From contig NZ_JAGIOA010000001.1 of NCBI RefSeq assembly GCF_017876435.1, positions 744,001-808,000 of the forward strand: DNA of 64,000 nt, in the 5' to 3' direction. Below the pieces are notes generated by a model. That model had not been told where the DNA came from and searched no databases. It saw only the letters and a program-made list of their open reading frames with translations. Each line of letters begins with the position of its first letter. The stretch's first letter is position 1. The position numbers were made by a program, and so were the translations under genes. This document shows positions 52,916 through 62,600 of the stretch, piece after piece. The stretch comes from Microbacterium phyllosphaerae (GTDB lineage Bacteria; Actinomycetota; Actinomycetes; Actinomycetales; Microbacteriaceae).

Positions 52916-53011
52916 TGATCGGATAGCCGAGACAAGATCGATCTGCCTCGGCTCAGTCTTCCCTACCGTAGGGGCTTCCTCAGGCGCCGACGTCGGCTTG
53001 AGAAAGAAGCA

Positions 53012-53040
53012 CGCCCCTGCCGTTCGGGTCGGCAGGGGCG
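53012..53040 (-). terminator. Rho-independent terminator of the 53056 SDR gene
   Basis: Eleven-base perfect arms CGCCCCTGCCG and CGGCAGGGGCG form a hairpin with a seven-base loop. On the minus strand it is followed by TGCTTCTTTCT, a usable U-rich tail. It lies 16 bases beyond the SDR stop. Confidence 0.85.
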
Positions 53041-53055
53041 TAGTCATCGGGGTGC

Positions 53056-54057
53056 TTACTGCACCGACCATCCCCCATCGGATGCCAGCACCGCGCCGTT
53101 GATGTTCACGGCGTCGTCCGACAGCAGGAACGTGATCGACGCGGCGAGGTGCTCGGCGGTCGCGACCGTCGGGATCGCCTGCTGGAACGGTGCCAGGCGA
53201 CCGGAGCCGTACTCCGACATGTTCGGGGGCATCGGGATGCCGGTGGCGACGCCGCCCGGAGCGACCGAGTTCACGCGAATGCCCTTGGGTCCATACATGA
53301 ACGCCGCGGACTTCGTGACGCCGATGATGCCGTGCTTGCTGGCGGTGTAGGCGTTGCCCGACGCGTTGCCGCGCAGGCCCGCTTCGCTCGAGACGTTGAG
53401 GATCGAGCCGCGGCCGGCCTTCTCCATGATCGGCAGCACCGCACGCATGAGCTTGAACGGAGCGGTGAGGTTGATGGCGATGACGCGGTCCCAGACGGCA
53501 TCCGTCGTCTCGCCCGCGGGGGAGAAGTCGTCGTTGATGCCGGCGACGTTCGCGAGGGCGTCGATGCGGTCGCCCGCGGCGGCGATGACGGCGTCGATCG
53601 CGTCCTGCTTGGTGAGGTCTCCAGCGACGGTGGTGATGTCGGCACCCGGCAGTTCGGCCTTCAGAGCGTCCAGCTTGTCGGCGGCGATGTCGGACGCGAT
53701 GACGCGTCCGCCTTCACGGGCGATGCGGGATGCGGTGGCCTTGCCGATTCCGGAGGCTGCACCCGTGACGATCACGGTCTTGCCGGCGAAACGTCCGGCG
53801 GTGGGCTTCTCGTTCCAACCCTCGGACTCGTCGGCCTCGGGGATCTCACCGCCGTTGGCGGCGCGCACGAGATCGTCAACGACCGACTGAGGGAGTGCGC
53901 CCTGGCTCATCGCGACGAGCTGCTGCAGCGGCAGGCCGAGCACGGGGGTGAGGAGCTCGGGGTCGGCGCCCGTCTGCTCGAAGAGTGCGCGGATGAGTGG
54001 CCCGCCGGTCGGGTCGCTCAGCCAGTCGCCGATGGTGGAGTGTGCGGTGAGGGCCAT
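53056..54057 (-). CDS. Short-chain dehydrogenase with N-terminal extension
   Basis: A 333-residue SDR. The first 88 residues are an extra helical domain (IGDWLSDPTGGPLIRALFEQ; QLVAMSQGALPQSVVDDLV). The classical SDR follows: VTGAASGIGKATASRIA (TGxxxGIG), ANVAGINDD, NVSSEAGLRGNASGNAYTAS (serine, tyrosine), SKHGIIG (lysine of YxxxK), GIRVNSVAPGGVATGI and SDGGWSVQ at the end. The cofactor loop acidic residue ASDIAADK suggests NAD. AAGGAG precedes the ATG. It is a core-type metabolic gene embedded in the island. A seven-base hairpin lies upstream (54137-54155). Confidence 0.88.
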   Translation of the reverse strand: MALTAHSTIGDWLSDPTGGPLIRALFEQTGADPELLTPVLGLPLQQLVAMSQGALPQSVVDDLVRAANGGEIPEADESEGWNEKPTAGRFAGKTVIVTGAASGIGKATASRIAREGGRVIASDIAADKLDALKAELPGADITTVAGDLTKQDAIDAVIAAAGDRIDALANVAGINDDFSPAGETTDAVWDRVIAINLTAPFKLMRAVLPIMEKAGRGSILNVSSEAGLRGNASGNAYTASKHGIIGVTKSAAFMYGPKGIRVNSVAPGGVATGIPMPPNMSEYGSGRLAPFQQAIPTVATAEHLAASITFLLSDDAVNINGAVLASDGGWSVQ

Positions 54058-54304
54058 GGTCGAGCTCCTTGAGGCTTGGGTTTCGCAACGGTGCGTCTAC
54101 TTATCAATCAGTGTACGTCTCATGCGCCTAAATCAGGCAGTCGATCGCCGACTGCTGCCTCGGCGCGCCGTTTCGGGTGAGGGCCATGCGCGCGAACGAG
54201 GGGTCCCGCATGCTGGTTGACGAAGGCTCAACGATGACGGATTGAGTTGCAGCGTCTTTCCCGTACGGGCAGGGGATCGGCGCAGCAATCACTAGGATCG
54301 CACC

Positions 54305-55345
54305 GTGCAAAGTGCCGCGGAAATCTCAGCCCAGGTGTTCACTGCTCGGGACGCAATGCTTCGCGACAGTTTGGAAGACCTCCGAGTCGCCTTCCTGCTC
54401 TTCGACAGTGCGATAGAGACCCTCATGGTTAGAGAGATCCGGCATCTGTCGAACTACCTGCTTCGTGCTGAGTCTCCGTGGCGGTCGAACTCAGATGGCC
54501 GGATTCCTGCGGATCTCAACGACCCAGAACAGAGAGGAGAAGTTGAGACATCAAGCACCGGGTACGTCGACTGGGCGTTCTCGAAGTCGCAGGTCAGGGA
54601 CATCGACCGCAACTTCGACGACAAGTTGCGCTTCTTTGCTTGGCACGGTGACATCCCTGTCGAGTATGTCCGCATCATCTCGCGGCTCCATGACTACCGA
54701 AACGAGATGTATCACCGCGAAGAATCGCGTCCGGAGGCTTTGCGTGTCGTCTGTCACCTCTACGCGTTTTTCGTTGCGGATTTTCTCGACCGGCTTGAGC
54801 CCCACGGGTTTAGTTGGCCCGGCGACGCCGGAGCTATGGAGCGTTTGTATGCACGGCTAGGCGAGCCGTATCTGGAGGAGGAGACGCGCCGGGTGGGCCT
54901 CGTGAGCAATCTTCAGCGGAAGATGGCCGCTGCGCTCCGGCGCGACCTGGACCTCGACGACGCACCGACGCTTATCGCGGCCTACATCGCAAATCGGGTT
55001 GATCAGGCGCATGATTTCCTCAGATACTCGGGAGAGGTCGCCGTGTCCGTGTTTGGTGGACGATTCACCGAGATGGACACGATCAGGTTCGCGTTTCAGC
55101 CGATCCCAAACACGAAAGCCGAGCATGCGAAGCTTCCCACCCGAGCCACGCTCATGCGCTGGGACGCTTGGCCCGAGGGCACAAGACAGCTTTCTGACCC
55201 GGTGGAGGCCTTTCGATCTCTTGCTGAATTCGAGGCCGAATTCGAGGAGTTCGAAGCGATTGTGCTGACTCTCATGACGCACGCGGAACTCGAGGTGGAC
55301 CGTCAGATCGACGAAGAGAAGGAACGACGGCTATACGAGGAATAG
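54305..55345 (+). CDS. HEPN-like hypothetical protein with RNEMYH motif
   Basis: A 346-residue soluble protein. A segment about residues 125-160, RLHDYRNEMYHREESRPEAL, carries R-x4-H (R132, H137) as in HEPN ribonucleases, and is followed by helices (VCHLYAFFVADFLDRLEPHG) as expected for that fold. The C-terminal half has acidic coiled-coil-like EFEAEFEEFEAIVLTLM. The rest is not recognised. TAGGAT six bases before the GTG at 54305 gives a leaderless start. Codon use is looser than the neighbours (lower GC3), suggesting transfer. RNase activity is an inference from one motif. Confidence 0.6.
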   Translation: MQSAAEISAQVFTARDAMLRDSLEDLRVAFLLFDSAIETLMVREIRHLSNYLLRAESPWRSNSDGRIPADLNDPEQRGEVETSSTGYVDWAFSKSQVRDIDRNFDDKLRFFAWHGDIPVEYVRIISRLHDYRNEMYHREESRPEALRVVCHLYAFFVADFLDRLEPHGFSWPGDAGAMERLYARLGEPYLEEETRRVGLVSNLQRKMAAALRRDLDLDDAPTLIAAYIANRVDQAHDFLRYSGEVAVSVFGGRFTEMDTIRFAFQPIPNTKAEHAKLPTRATLMRWDAWPEGTRQLSDPVEAFRSLAEFEAEFEEFEAIVLTLMTHAELEVDRQIDEEKERRLYEE

Positions 55346-55690
55346 CAATCGTCGGGGACTTGCAAGCCACTTCGTCGGGCCACGAGTGCGGTCGATAGCG
55401 CCATAGTTCTGAATGAGTACACGTGAAGCACGAACCTTCAGCACCGATGTCTCGTGCGTTCCCGAGTCCAGCGGATGCTCAAATACGACTGGGAGCGGGC
55501 CAAAATCGAGGCGAAGGTGTTCCCATACTTCGCTGACGCGGGTGCTGCCGCTGAGTTGAGAGGGCAGGATCGTCGGTATTGCAGCGGCGATGCGATGAAG
55601 CCCCGCTAGGGTTGAACTCGACCAGGCCTCCCCGGCGGGGTAGGCGCCAAGAACCAAGCGGCTCGATCAGCGGCCGAGCTGGGAGAGCAG
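55346..55690. other. Gap with only a doubtful minus-strand frame
   Basis: The 345 bases between the HEPN-like gene and the GTPase gene contain a minus-strand frame (55331-55657, 108 codons) with phrases such as PSQLSGSTRVSEVWEHLRLD that are not clearly protein-like. It overlaps the HEPN-like gene end by 15 bases. No promoter or terminator stands out, though 55640-55690 should contain the GTPase promoter. Confidence 0.4.
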
Positions 55691-56353
55691 GTGCCGTTTC
55701 CGATCCTGGTCGTGCCGATCGCCGCGGCCGCCGTGGCTGTGAGCGCGGCCATCTTCGCGGCTCTTCCGAGGCTCTGGAAGATCCTCGACCAGCGCACAGT
55801 GGCGATCTTGGGGGCTCCGCAGACGGGCAAGACTGCGCTGATCAGGCTGCTCCGTGACGTCAATGCCCCCGACGATGGACTGCCGAGCGCGAAACCCGGC
55901 GGTGATCGTGGGCGTTTTCGATTGGAGATCAAGGGCAAAGCGGTCGACTTCGCGGTCCCTCGGGATCTCCCCGGGAGCGAGGGCCTGAACGTGGCCGAGT
56001 GGAAGGATGCCTTCGCGGTCGCCGATCACGTCTGGTATCTGTTCCGCGCTGATCTCGTCGCCCAGGGCGATGCCGGGACCGTTCAACTGGTGCGCACCCA
56101 CCTCGCGCTGTTGAGGAAATGGCTCAGCGAGAAGCCCGCCAGTGCTCCGAAGATCCTGCTCGTGGGCACGTGGGCCGACGAGCATCCGGACAACGCGCGT
56201 CACCCATCGCGTGTGGCCAAGCAAGTCCTGGAAGCCGATGTGATCAAGATCGGATCCATCCGACTCGGCGGCGCCGCTGTCGTCGTCGGAAGCCTCTCCA
56301 CCTCGAAGGACGCCGATAGGCTGCTCCGAGGGATCAAGAGCCGGCTACAGTAG
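55691..56353 (+). CDS. Membrane-anchored small GTPase-like protein
   Basis: A 220-residue P-loop protein. Residues 1-26 form one membrane anchor (FPILVVPIAAAAVAVSAAIF). The P-loop is GAPQTGKTALIRLL (residues 41-54), the G3-like region is VDFAVPRDLPGSEGL, where a DxxG-type turn (PGSEG) is altered, and the G4-like strand is ILLVGTWADEHPD (T-W-A-D, in place of NKxD). It would bind GTP or ATP at the inner membrane face. It starts at GTG 55691. The next gene starts 34 bases on and is likely its partner. A role as a defence sensor or switch is an inference. Confidence 0.66.
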   Translation: MPFPILVVPIAAAAVAVSAAIFAALPRLWKILDQRTVAILGAPQTGKTALIRLLRDVNAPDDGLPSAKPGGDRGRFRLEIKGKAVDFAVPRDLPGSEGLNVAEWKDAFAVADHVWYLFRADLVAQGDAGTVQLVRTHLALLRKWLSEKPASAPKILLVGTWADEHPDNARHPSRVAKQVLEADVIKIGSIRLGGAAVVVGSLSTSKDADRLLRGIKSRLQ

Positions 56354-56387
56354 CCGGCCCTCCGGCACAGGGAGCGTGGGACTCGTG

Positions 56388-57164
56388 ATGGACACCCTGA
56401 ACAACAGATCGCCTCGATCAGTGCTGGTCGCCGACGACAGCCTCTACCTGGACATCACCGGCGACTCGGACTCCGTCTCATTGGTCGACGATCTCGATGC
56501 GATGGTCGTTCCTTACTCCGTGATGCCTGCAGGCAACGAGACCCAGGTGAACGCCGTCCGTGAGCTCCTCCGAGCAGCAGGTCAACTGATTCCCGGAGCT
56601 CTGTTGATCAAGAATCCTTACGAGTCCGAGGTTTTCGAGTTTTCCGAGTACGCCCTCGAGTCGTTCGCGAGTGCGAAGTATCATCACCTTGCCACCGTCG
56701 CGAAGCTGCTCGGTGCGACGGACGTGAGATTCGAGGACGCGAAGATCGAGCGTCAGACCGCTGCGACGAACGGCGGTGTGAGGGCGATGATTCCTGGACT
56801 CGGCGGTGGCGACACTGACGTGTCAAAGGAGGTGGCGCGCAAGCTCGACGCACGCCTCGAGGGGCAGCTGACCTTCGGTGGCGGCGAGCCCGATCCGGAA
56901 GCCGCCCTGGAGTTCCTGCGCCGCCACAACCTCGCAAACGATCAACAATTGAAGTCGCTCGTCGAGATGCGGACGGGGTCCAACCCGATTCAGGGATACC
57001 GGATGACCCTCAGTGGAACTCGAGAGTCCGACGCGAACCTCCGCGCTGCGCTGTCGATCGCTGAGTCCGTCTCTGGTAAGAAGGGGATCAACGTGGGCGC
57101 CACGTTCACGCGCGAGGTCAAGTCGATCCGGAGCATCGAGATCACGACGAGTATCAAGTTCTGA
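56388..57164 (+). CDS. Hypothetical partner of the GTPase-like protein
   Basis: A soluble protein of 258 residues from ATG 56388; an in-frame GTG at 56376 gives 262. It opens RSPRSVLVADDSLYLDITGD (a response-regulator-like strand, but with no conserved phospho-acceptor set). The rest is mixed (VRELLRAAGQLIPGALLIKN, YRMTLSGTRESDANLRAALS). The C-terminus has GINVGATFTREVKSIRSIEI, a strand-rich end. No family is recognised. It follows the membrane GTPase by 34 bases. The pair could form a two-component switch and effector. The 262-base gap 57165-57426 after it holds a weak inverted repeat (about 57261-57277 and 57381-57397) and no gene. Confidence 0.62.
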   Translation: MDTLNNRSPRSVLVADDSLYLDITGDSDSVSLVDDLDAMVVPYSVMPAGNETQVNAVRELLRAAGQLIPGALLIKNPYESEVFEFSEYALESFASAKYHHLATVAKLLGATDVRFEDAKIERQTAATNGGVRAMIPGLGGGDTDVSKEVARKLDARLEGQLTFGGGEPDPEAALEFLRRHNLANDQQLKSLVEMRTGSNPIQGYRMTLSGTRESDANLRAALSIAESVSGKKGINVGATFTREVKSIRSIEITTSIKF

Positions 57165-57426
57165 TGCCGAAGGTTTTCATAATGACCCGGTCGCCATACG
57201 CCCAGGTGTCCGCTTAGGGGAACGGCTACGCCGACTGAGGCGGCGTGCAGAGCGAAGCTTGTCAAGTACTTTGATCCGTGCGCTCCGCGACGCACGCGTG
57301 AGCACCGCAAAGGCGCGGCGGGCCCGCCTGTGGCGGCACGCAGAATGCTGTCGAACAGTCTCCGCAAATCTGGCAAGTCGGTCAAAAGTACCTGTCAAAG
57401 TCGTTTGCTCGACATCCTGCTAGTCG

Positions 57427-59637
57427 TCACTCCCCGAGCAGCAACGCGCTCGGCGCCCCCTTCCACGTCACCACGAGCTCGTCACGTGCGCGGCTCGCCG
57501 CGACGTAGAGCAGCGAGCGGAAGCGCTTGTCGAGGTCCGGCTTCTCCTCGTCGGGCACGCCCTTGTACGCAACGGCTGGCGGGAAAGAACCGTCCGACAC
57601 GTCGAACAACACCACGCGTGAGAACTCCATGCCCTTCGCGTTGTGCATCGTCATCGCGACAGGCTGTCCGCCTGTGATCCGAGGCGAGTTCAGCAGTGCC
57701 ACCGCCACGTCACGCTGTCCGAGCCCCTGCTGCACCTTCTTCGATGAGGTGTTCGACGACGACAGGATGGCGATGGTCTCCGGCTTCACGCCTTCGGCGA
57801 TCCATCGCTTCACGTCGTCCGCGATCGCGTCGAACTGTGAGGCATCCGACTTCGACGGGCGGGTGACCGGCTTCGGTCCGCTGCGTGACGAGCGATAGCC
57901 CGCGGTCGTCACGTCTTCCGCTTCGGCATCGGAGTACTCCACGCCCGACAGGATCTCCATCGCGTATCTCAGGTTCTCGAGAGTCGTGCGGTAGTTCAGT
58001 GTGAGGCGGCGGGATCTGCCCTGCACGGCGATGCCATACCGCTTCAGCACCGTGGGCTGCCCGTAGATCCGCTGATGCGTGTCGTCTGCGATGAAGAGGT
58101 CGTCAGGGCCTTCGGCCACGAGAGCACGCAGCAACTGCCACTTCGACGGGACGAGGTCCTGGGCTTCATCGATCAGCACATGGTCAGCGAGAGTCTGCCC
58201 GTTCGACTTCAGCCACTCTGCCGAGATCGCAGCCACCTCGGCGAATGAGAGCGCTCCGGCGATCCGGTGGTTCTTGCGCGCCTGCTCGATGACTGCCCAG
58301 ACCGCGGCGCGTCGTCCGCGGTCGAGCGCGACGCCGCGTCCTGGCCGGCGCACCAGCAGGTAGTCGTCGAGCTCATGGATGCGGTGCGGAAGCACCACCT
58401 GGGTGTATTCGCCGTCGAGGAATGCTTCGGACCTCAGCGCGATCGGCAGGTCGCCGCCGACCTCCTGGATCGCCGACTTCCAGTCGATCTCTGCGGCGCT
58501 CGCCATGCTGTCGCGGGACGACCCGACTACCGCCAGTGACGCATCGCCGAAGGCCGAGCCCCCGGCGGTCGTGCGCACGTCAGAGGCGATCTGATCGACT
58601 CCGCGGACGAGAATGCCCGGTTCTCCCAGCTTCGCCGCGAACGGGAGGTCGGGATCGAGTCGCTCCAGGTCGCGTCGCAGATTCTCGGCCAGCGCTCGAG
58701 TGAACGTCGTCAGCACGATCCGTGCGTGAGGATCCTTCCGCGCCAGGTGCCGAGCGCGGTGCAAGAGCACCACGGTCTTACCGGTGCCGGCTCCTCCGGT
58801 GAGGCGGAACGAGCCGTTGCGGGGGCGCTCTGCGTACTCCCGCTGTTCCGGGTGCAGGAACACACGCCATGCGCCGAAGTCGCCGCCCTCGATGACACGG
58901 CGCAGCTCTTCGGTGTCGTCGATGAACGTGAACTGCATCTGCGCCGCGGGATGCCGCAGTGCTTCGACGAGCTTCGTGTCATCGTCCGCGCCCGCGTCGA
59001 TGATGACAGGCTGGTCGAGCTTCAGCTCTTCCTTGATGAGGTGGAGTGCGGTTCCGGCGCCCATCGCGACGAGGACGTCCGCCTGCCAGGCGGTGTCGAG
59101 ACCGGTCGCGAAGTCGAGAAGGGCTTCCTCGTCCGGAACGCGGAAGGCCGCCTCCGCCGTCTCCTGATCGAATCCGAACTCCTCGGTCAGGTCTGTGACG
59201 AAGAACCCGAGATCGGCGAGGAGTGCCGTCGTCTGCGCAGGGGCCTCATCGGCGATGGGCGCGGCCGCAGCAGGGGCCTGCGCCTCGATCTCATCGGCGG
59301 TGTCGAGCTCCTGCCGCAGGACGGCCAGGCCGTTGACCGGATTCATGCTCAGCGTCGTGGTCCGGGCCCGCTTGATGGCCTCGTCGTGGTGCCATGTCCC
59401 GGCGTACACGTATACGGGTTCGTCTCCGGCGGGCTCGAGCTTGAAGAGCACGGCGCGCCAGTGGATGTCGACCCGTCCCGTGCGCGCACGCGCATCGCGC
59501 GGCTTCTGCATCGGCTCGATGTGGAGTCCCGGCACGGTGTCGTCGTCGCTGAGCTTCCCCAGGAAGGTGTAGATCTTGGCCTTCACAGCCTGGTCATGCT
59601 TCGGGTCCTTCGCGGCCCCCCAGACGATCGTGGGCAT
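57427..59637 (-). CDS. UvrD-like helicase with extra N-terminal domain
   Basis: A 736-residue superfamily-1A helicase. Residues 1-110 form a domain with PGLHIEPMQKPRDARARTGR and VDIHWRAVLFKLEP and YVYAGTWHHDEAIKRA, resembling a RelE/ParE-type toxin fold. The helicase follows: RLTGGAGTGKTVVLLHRARH (Walker A), VLIDEAQDLVPSKWQLL (DEAQ), LNYRTTLENLRYAMEIL, and C-terminal TMHNAKGMEFSRVVLFD and LLYVAASRARDELVVTW. The ATG is one base after the stop of the upstream helicase, with AAGGAAC ahead of it, so they are coupled. I infer a joint DNA-processing role. Confidence 0.82.
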   Translation of the reverse strand: MPTIVWGAAKDPKHDQAVKAKIYTFLGKLSDDDTVPGLHIEPMQKPRDARARTGRVDIHWRAVLFKLEPAGDEPVYVYAGTWHHDEAIKRARTTTLSMNPVNGLAVLRQELDTADEIEAQAPAAAAPIADEAPAQTTALLADLGFFVTDLTEEFGFDQETAEAAFRVPDEEALLDFATGLDTAWQADVLVAMGAGTALHLIKEELKLDQPVIIDAGADDDTKLVEALRHPAAQMQFTFIDDTEELRRVIEGGDFGAWRVFLHPEQREYAERPRNGSFRLTGGAGTGKTVVLLHRARHLARKDPHARIVLTTFTRALAENLRRDLERLDPDLPFAAKLGEPGILVRGVDQIASDVRTTAGGSAFGDASLAVVGSSRDSMASAAEIDWKSAIQEVGGDLPIALRSEAFLDGEYTQVVLPHRIHELDDYLLVRRPGRGVALDRGRRAAVWAVIEQARKNHRIAGALSFAEVAAISAEWLKSNGQTLADHVLIDEAQDLVPSKWQLLRALVAEGPDDLFIADDTHQRIYGQPTVLKRYGIAVQGRSRRLTLNYRTTLENLRYAMEILSGVEYSDAEAEDVTTAGYRSSRSGPKPVTRPSKSDASQFDAIADDVKRWIAEGVKPETIAILSSSNTSSKKVQQGLGQRDVAVALLNSPRITGGQPVAMTMHNAKGMEFSRVVLFDVSDGSFPPAVAYKGVPDEEKPDLDKRFRSLLYVAASRARDELVVTWKGAPSALLLGE

Positions 59638-59638
59638 G

Positions 59639-62600
59639 TCAGTTCCTTCCTGCATTGGCGAGGGCGCTCAAGACCGCATCCGCCTCGGGTTCCACTGCGG
59701 TCCATCCGAGTGACGCGAGGGACTCTCGATCGTCATCGTTCAGATCCCAGGCGGTCGCGACGCGCTCATCCTCCCAGACGAACGAGAACGGGATGCCGTC
59801 GCCCAACTCGAGTCCCATCTTCGGGATCGGGATGCCGGGGGCGGCGGCGAGCGCGGCGATCAGGATCTTCTCCGCGGATGTGGCGACCTCGGCGAGGGTC
59901 TTCCATTCGATGCTGACGTTCGCGAGCGGGAAGTCGACGTGCCCGAGCACGCCCGTCGAGGCAGCGTCCCCGCCCGCGTCGACGACCTGCGACAGCGCGA
60001 GGATCTCGACACCGCTGAGATCGTGTCGCCAACCGATCACGTTCGACAGATGCAACCAGAGTCGCCATGCGTCCGTGAAGCCCTCGGCGCCGACAGCAGC
60101 GTCTCGGTCGTCGATGATCAGGGCGAACTCCGATGCGCCCTGATCGCCCATCCGAGTCGCGTGGACGAGAGCACCGCGATCCACGACCCAGATCATCGAG
60201 TCGCCCGAAGCCGGATCGGTAGCCCCCCGCATCACCGCGGATGCCGCATTCACGGGCGTGACGGCGGGCGCCGGACCGCCGGCGCTCCTCGTCATCATGG
60301 GGAGAGCACGAGCGATCTTGTCGCGACGCTTTGCCTCCCCGACCGGGTCCTGCATCCACTCCATGAGCGTCGTCAAAGGATCGGCGTGGAGTCGGTCGAG
60401 CTGCACCAGGGGCAGCTGATACATCGGGGCGATCCGCTCGGCGAAGCCGGGGTCGATCCAGTCGTGGGGCAGCGCGTCGTCGTCCTGCAGATCGGCCCAC
60501 GTGACCGCGAGCACCCGGTGTCCGCCGTTGCGTGCGAGCGCCCGCTTCCCGGCATCTTCGGCGAGCTTATTGTGCAGGATGCTGGCGTGGAATGCCTTCC
60601 CGTCGGTGTAGATCGCGATCGGCTCGGCGCCGCCTCCGTGCTGCTCGAGGACGAAGTCGGGCTTCGTGAATCCGAGCGACACCTGCGGGCTCAGCTTCCA
60701 GATACGCGCGTCGCCCGGGAAGCTGACCTGGACCTTGTTGCCCCAGTCGCCGGGCTTCTCCTTCACGGTTCCGCCGAGCTTCTGCGCCCGCTCGATGAAG
60801 CGCATCCTGAACAGCTGCTCGATCGTGGACTCGTCGAGCACGACTCCCGGGTCCTGTTCGACGGGCTCGAATGCGTGGGGCTCCCCGTCGGTGCCCACGC
60901 GCAGCAGCTTGGCGAGCGCCTGTTCAGCGCTCGCACGCGAGACGACGCTCGTGTTCCCGCTCGCATACGGCAACAGGCACCGATGGCAGGCGGCGCGCTG
61001 TTCGCCACGGCACTCGCAGTCGCGGACGATCCTCCACGCCGTCGACAGCAGCTCGAACATGCGGTCCGGATCGGCCAGTTCGGCGAGGTAGCCCGTGCCG
61101 CCCGGCACCGCGTCATGCACGAGCAGGGATTCCGCAGTGGTGTCGTCGCCCACGGGCTCGATCGTCGAGATCACGCGAAGATGATCGGGATCGCCGCCCA
61201 TGACTTCACGCAGCCCGCGCATCATCGCGGCCGCCAGACTCGGTACGGCGAGCGAGTCGCCGAGCGTGATCCCGATGGGGAGACGCAGGAATGTCCCCTG
61301 CGTGACGAGCGTGCGGCTGAGCGCGAGCGCGATCGTGTGCTCTCGGGTCTCCCGGCGCCGAGCGCACCACGAACGATGATCGCTCGGGCGGTTTCCACCC
61401 GACTGCGAGTCCTGCTTGCCGCAAGTGTCACACACACGGAACAGCGGAGCGTGATGCTCCCGGCCGGCGATGATCCGTGCCTCGCCGCCGGCGCTCTGTC
61501 GTCCGAGGTTGAGCCACCGGATCGTCAGGTCGCGCGCGTAGGTGACACCGAAATGTGTCTCGTCGTCGAACCATCGACGGGCCACGCCTGCAGGGTCGAG
61601 ATCGGCGGCGACCTGCACGGTGAAGCGAGTGCGGCGCCGCTCGTCGCTGCGGTCGCTGATCGATGCCTCGTCGCGGCGCGCGATGGCCGACACCGCGTCG
61701 AGTTCGACCACGCGAAGTCGCTGGGCGACGTCGTTCAGTCCCTTCGCCCCGCACCGTGGACAGATGTTCAGCCCGTCTCCTGCCACGAGGTTGCGCCCAT
61801 GGCCGCATCGTGCGCAGAACGCCCACTCCTGCACGGCTTCGCCCCCGGGACCGAGATCGACGGCATCGATCTCGATCTCCAAGCCCTGAGCGTAGAAGTA
61901 GGCGCCAGGCGCGAGCTCCTGGATCGCGACCGAGGCGCCGCGCTGATAGCTCACCGGATCCTCCTGCCAGCTCCCGGTCTCGGGGTCGACCCACGAGATC
62001 GCGGCGTCGAGAGTCACCGAGTCGTCGAGCAGGGTGTAGTTCGGCAGAAGGCCGAATCGCTCGAGCGAAGCGACCCAATGGTCGGTGTGCAGCTCGTTCA
62101 GCTGGCGGCCCAGCATACGGTGGGTGATCCTCGCCGTGCGAAGATTCTCCTCGGCGTCCGGCTCGAGGCCGAGATCCTTGGCGGCTTCCAGATCAGGGAT
62201 CGCGTCGGCGATCTCCTTACGACGGAATGCCAGGGCTTCGATCTGCTTGTTCCAGCGCTGCACGGCATCGCGCACGGTATCGGCGAGTGGCGAGGTGCCG
62301 TCATCGCTGACGGGTGTTGCGAACGCACGCAACCGCTCGGCCGTCGTGGGCGTGATCCCGGGCAGGGTCGCGAGGAACTCCTCGACGTGCTGCTCGTGAT
62401 GGCCGTCCGCGTCGTCGATCAGGTCGCCGAGAAGTGTGCCGCGTTCGCTGGACGCCAACACGTCGTGCGTGTCGGTCTGCGTCAGCAGCCCGGCCCCGGT
62501 GCGTCGGTCGAGCAGAGACGCGATGTACTGCCGCTGGACTATCTCCTGTGCGTCGAGATAGGTGGCCGGCGGGCGGACGGCTCCGTTGATGACCGACAGT

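Noticed and set aside
55331..55657. Minus-strand 108-codon gene
   Set aside because: It overlaps the preceding gene end, lacks a ribosome site, and its text shows no recognisable fold; it is left as a doubtful gap feature.
57240..57400. Regulatory inverted repeat around TCAAGTACTTTGA and TCAAAAGTACCTGTCA
   Set aside because: The arms are far apart (about 110 bases) with gaps and mismatches; it could be chance.
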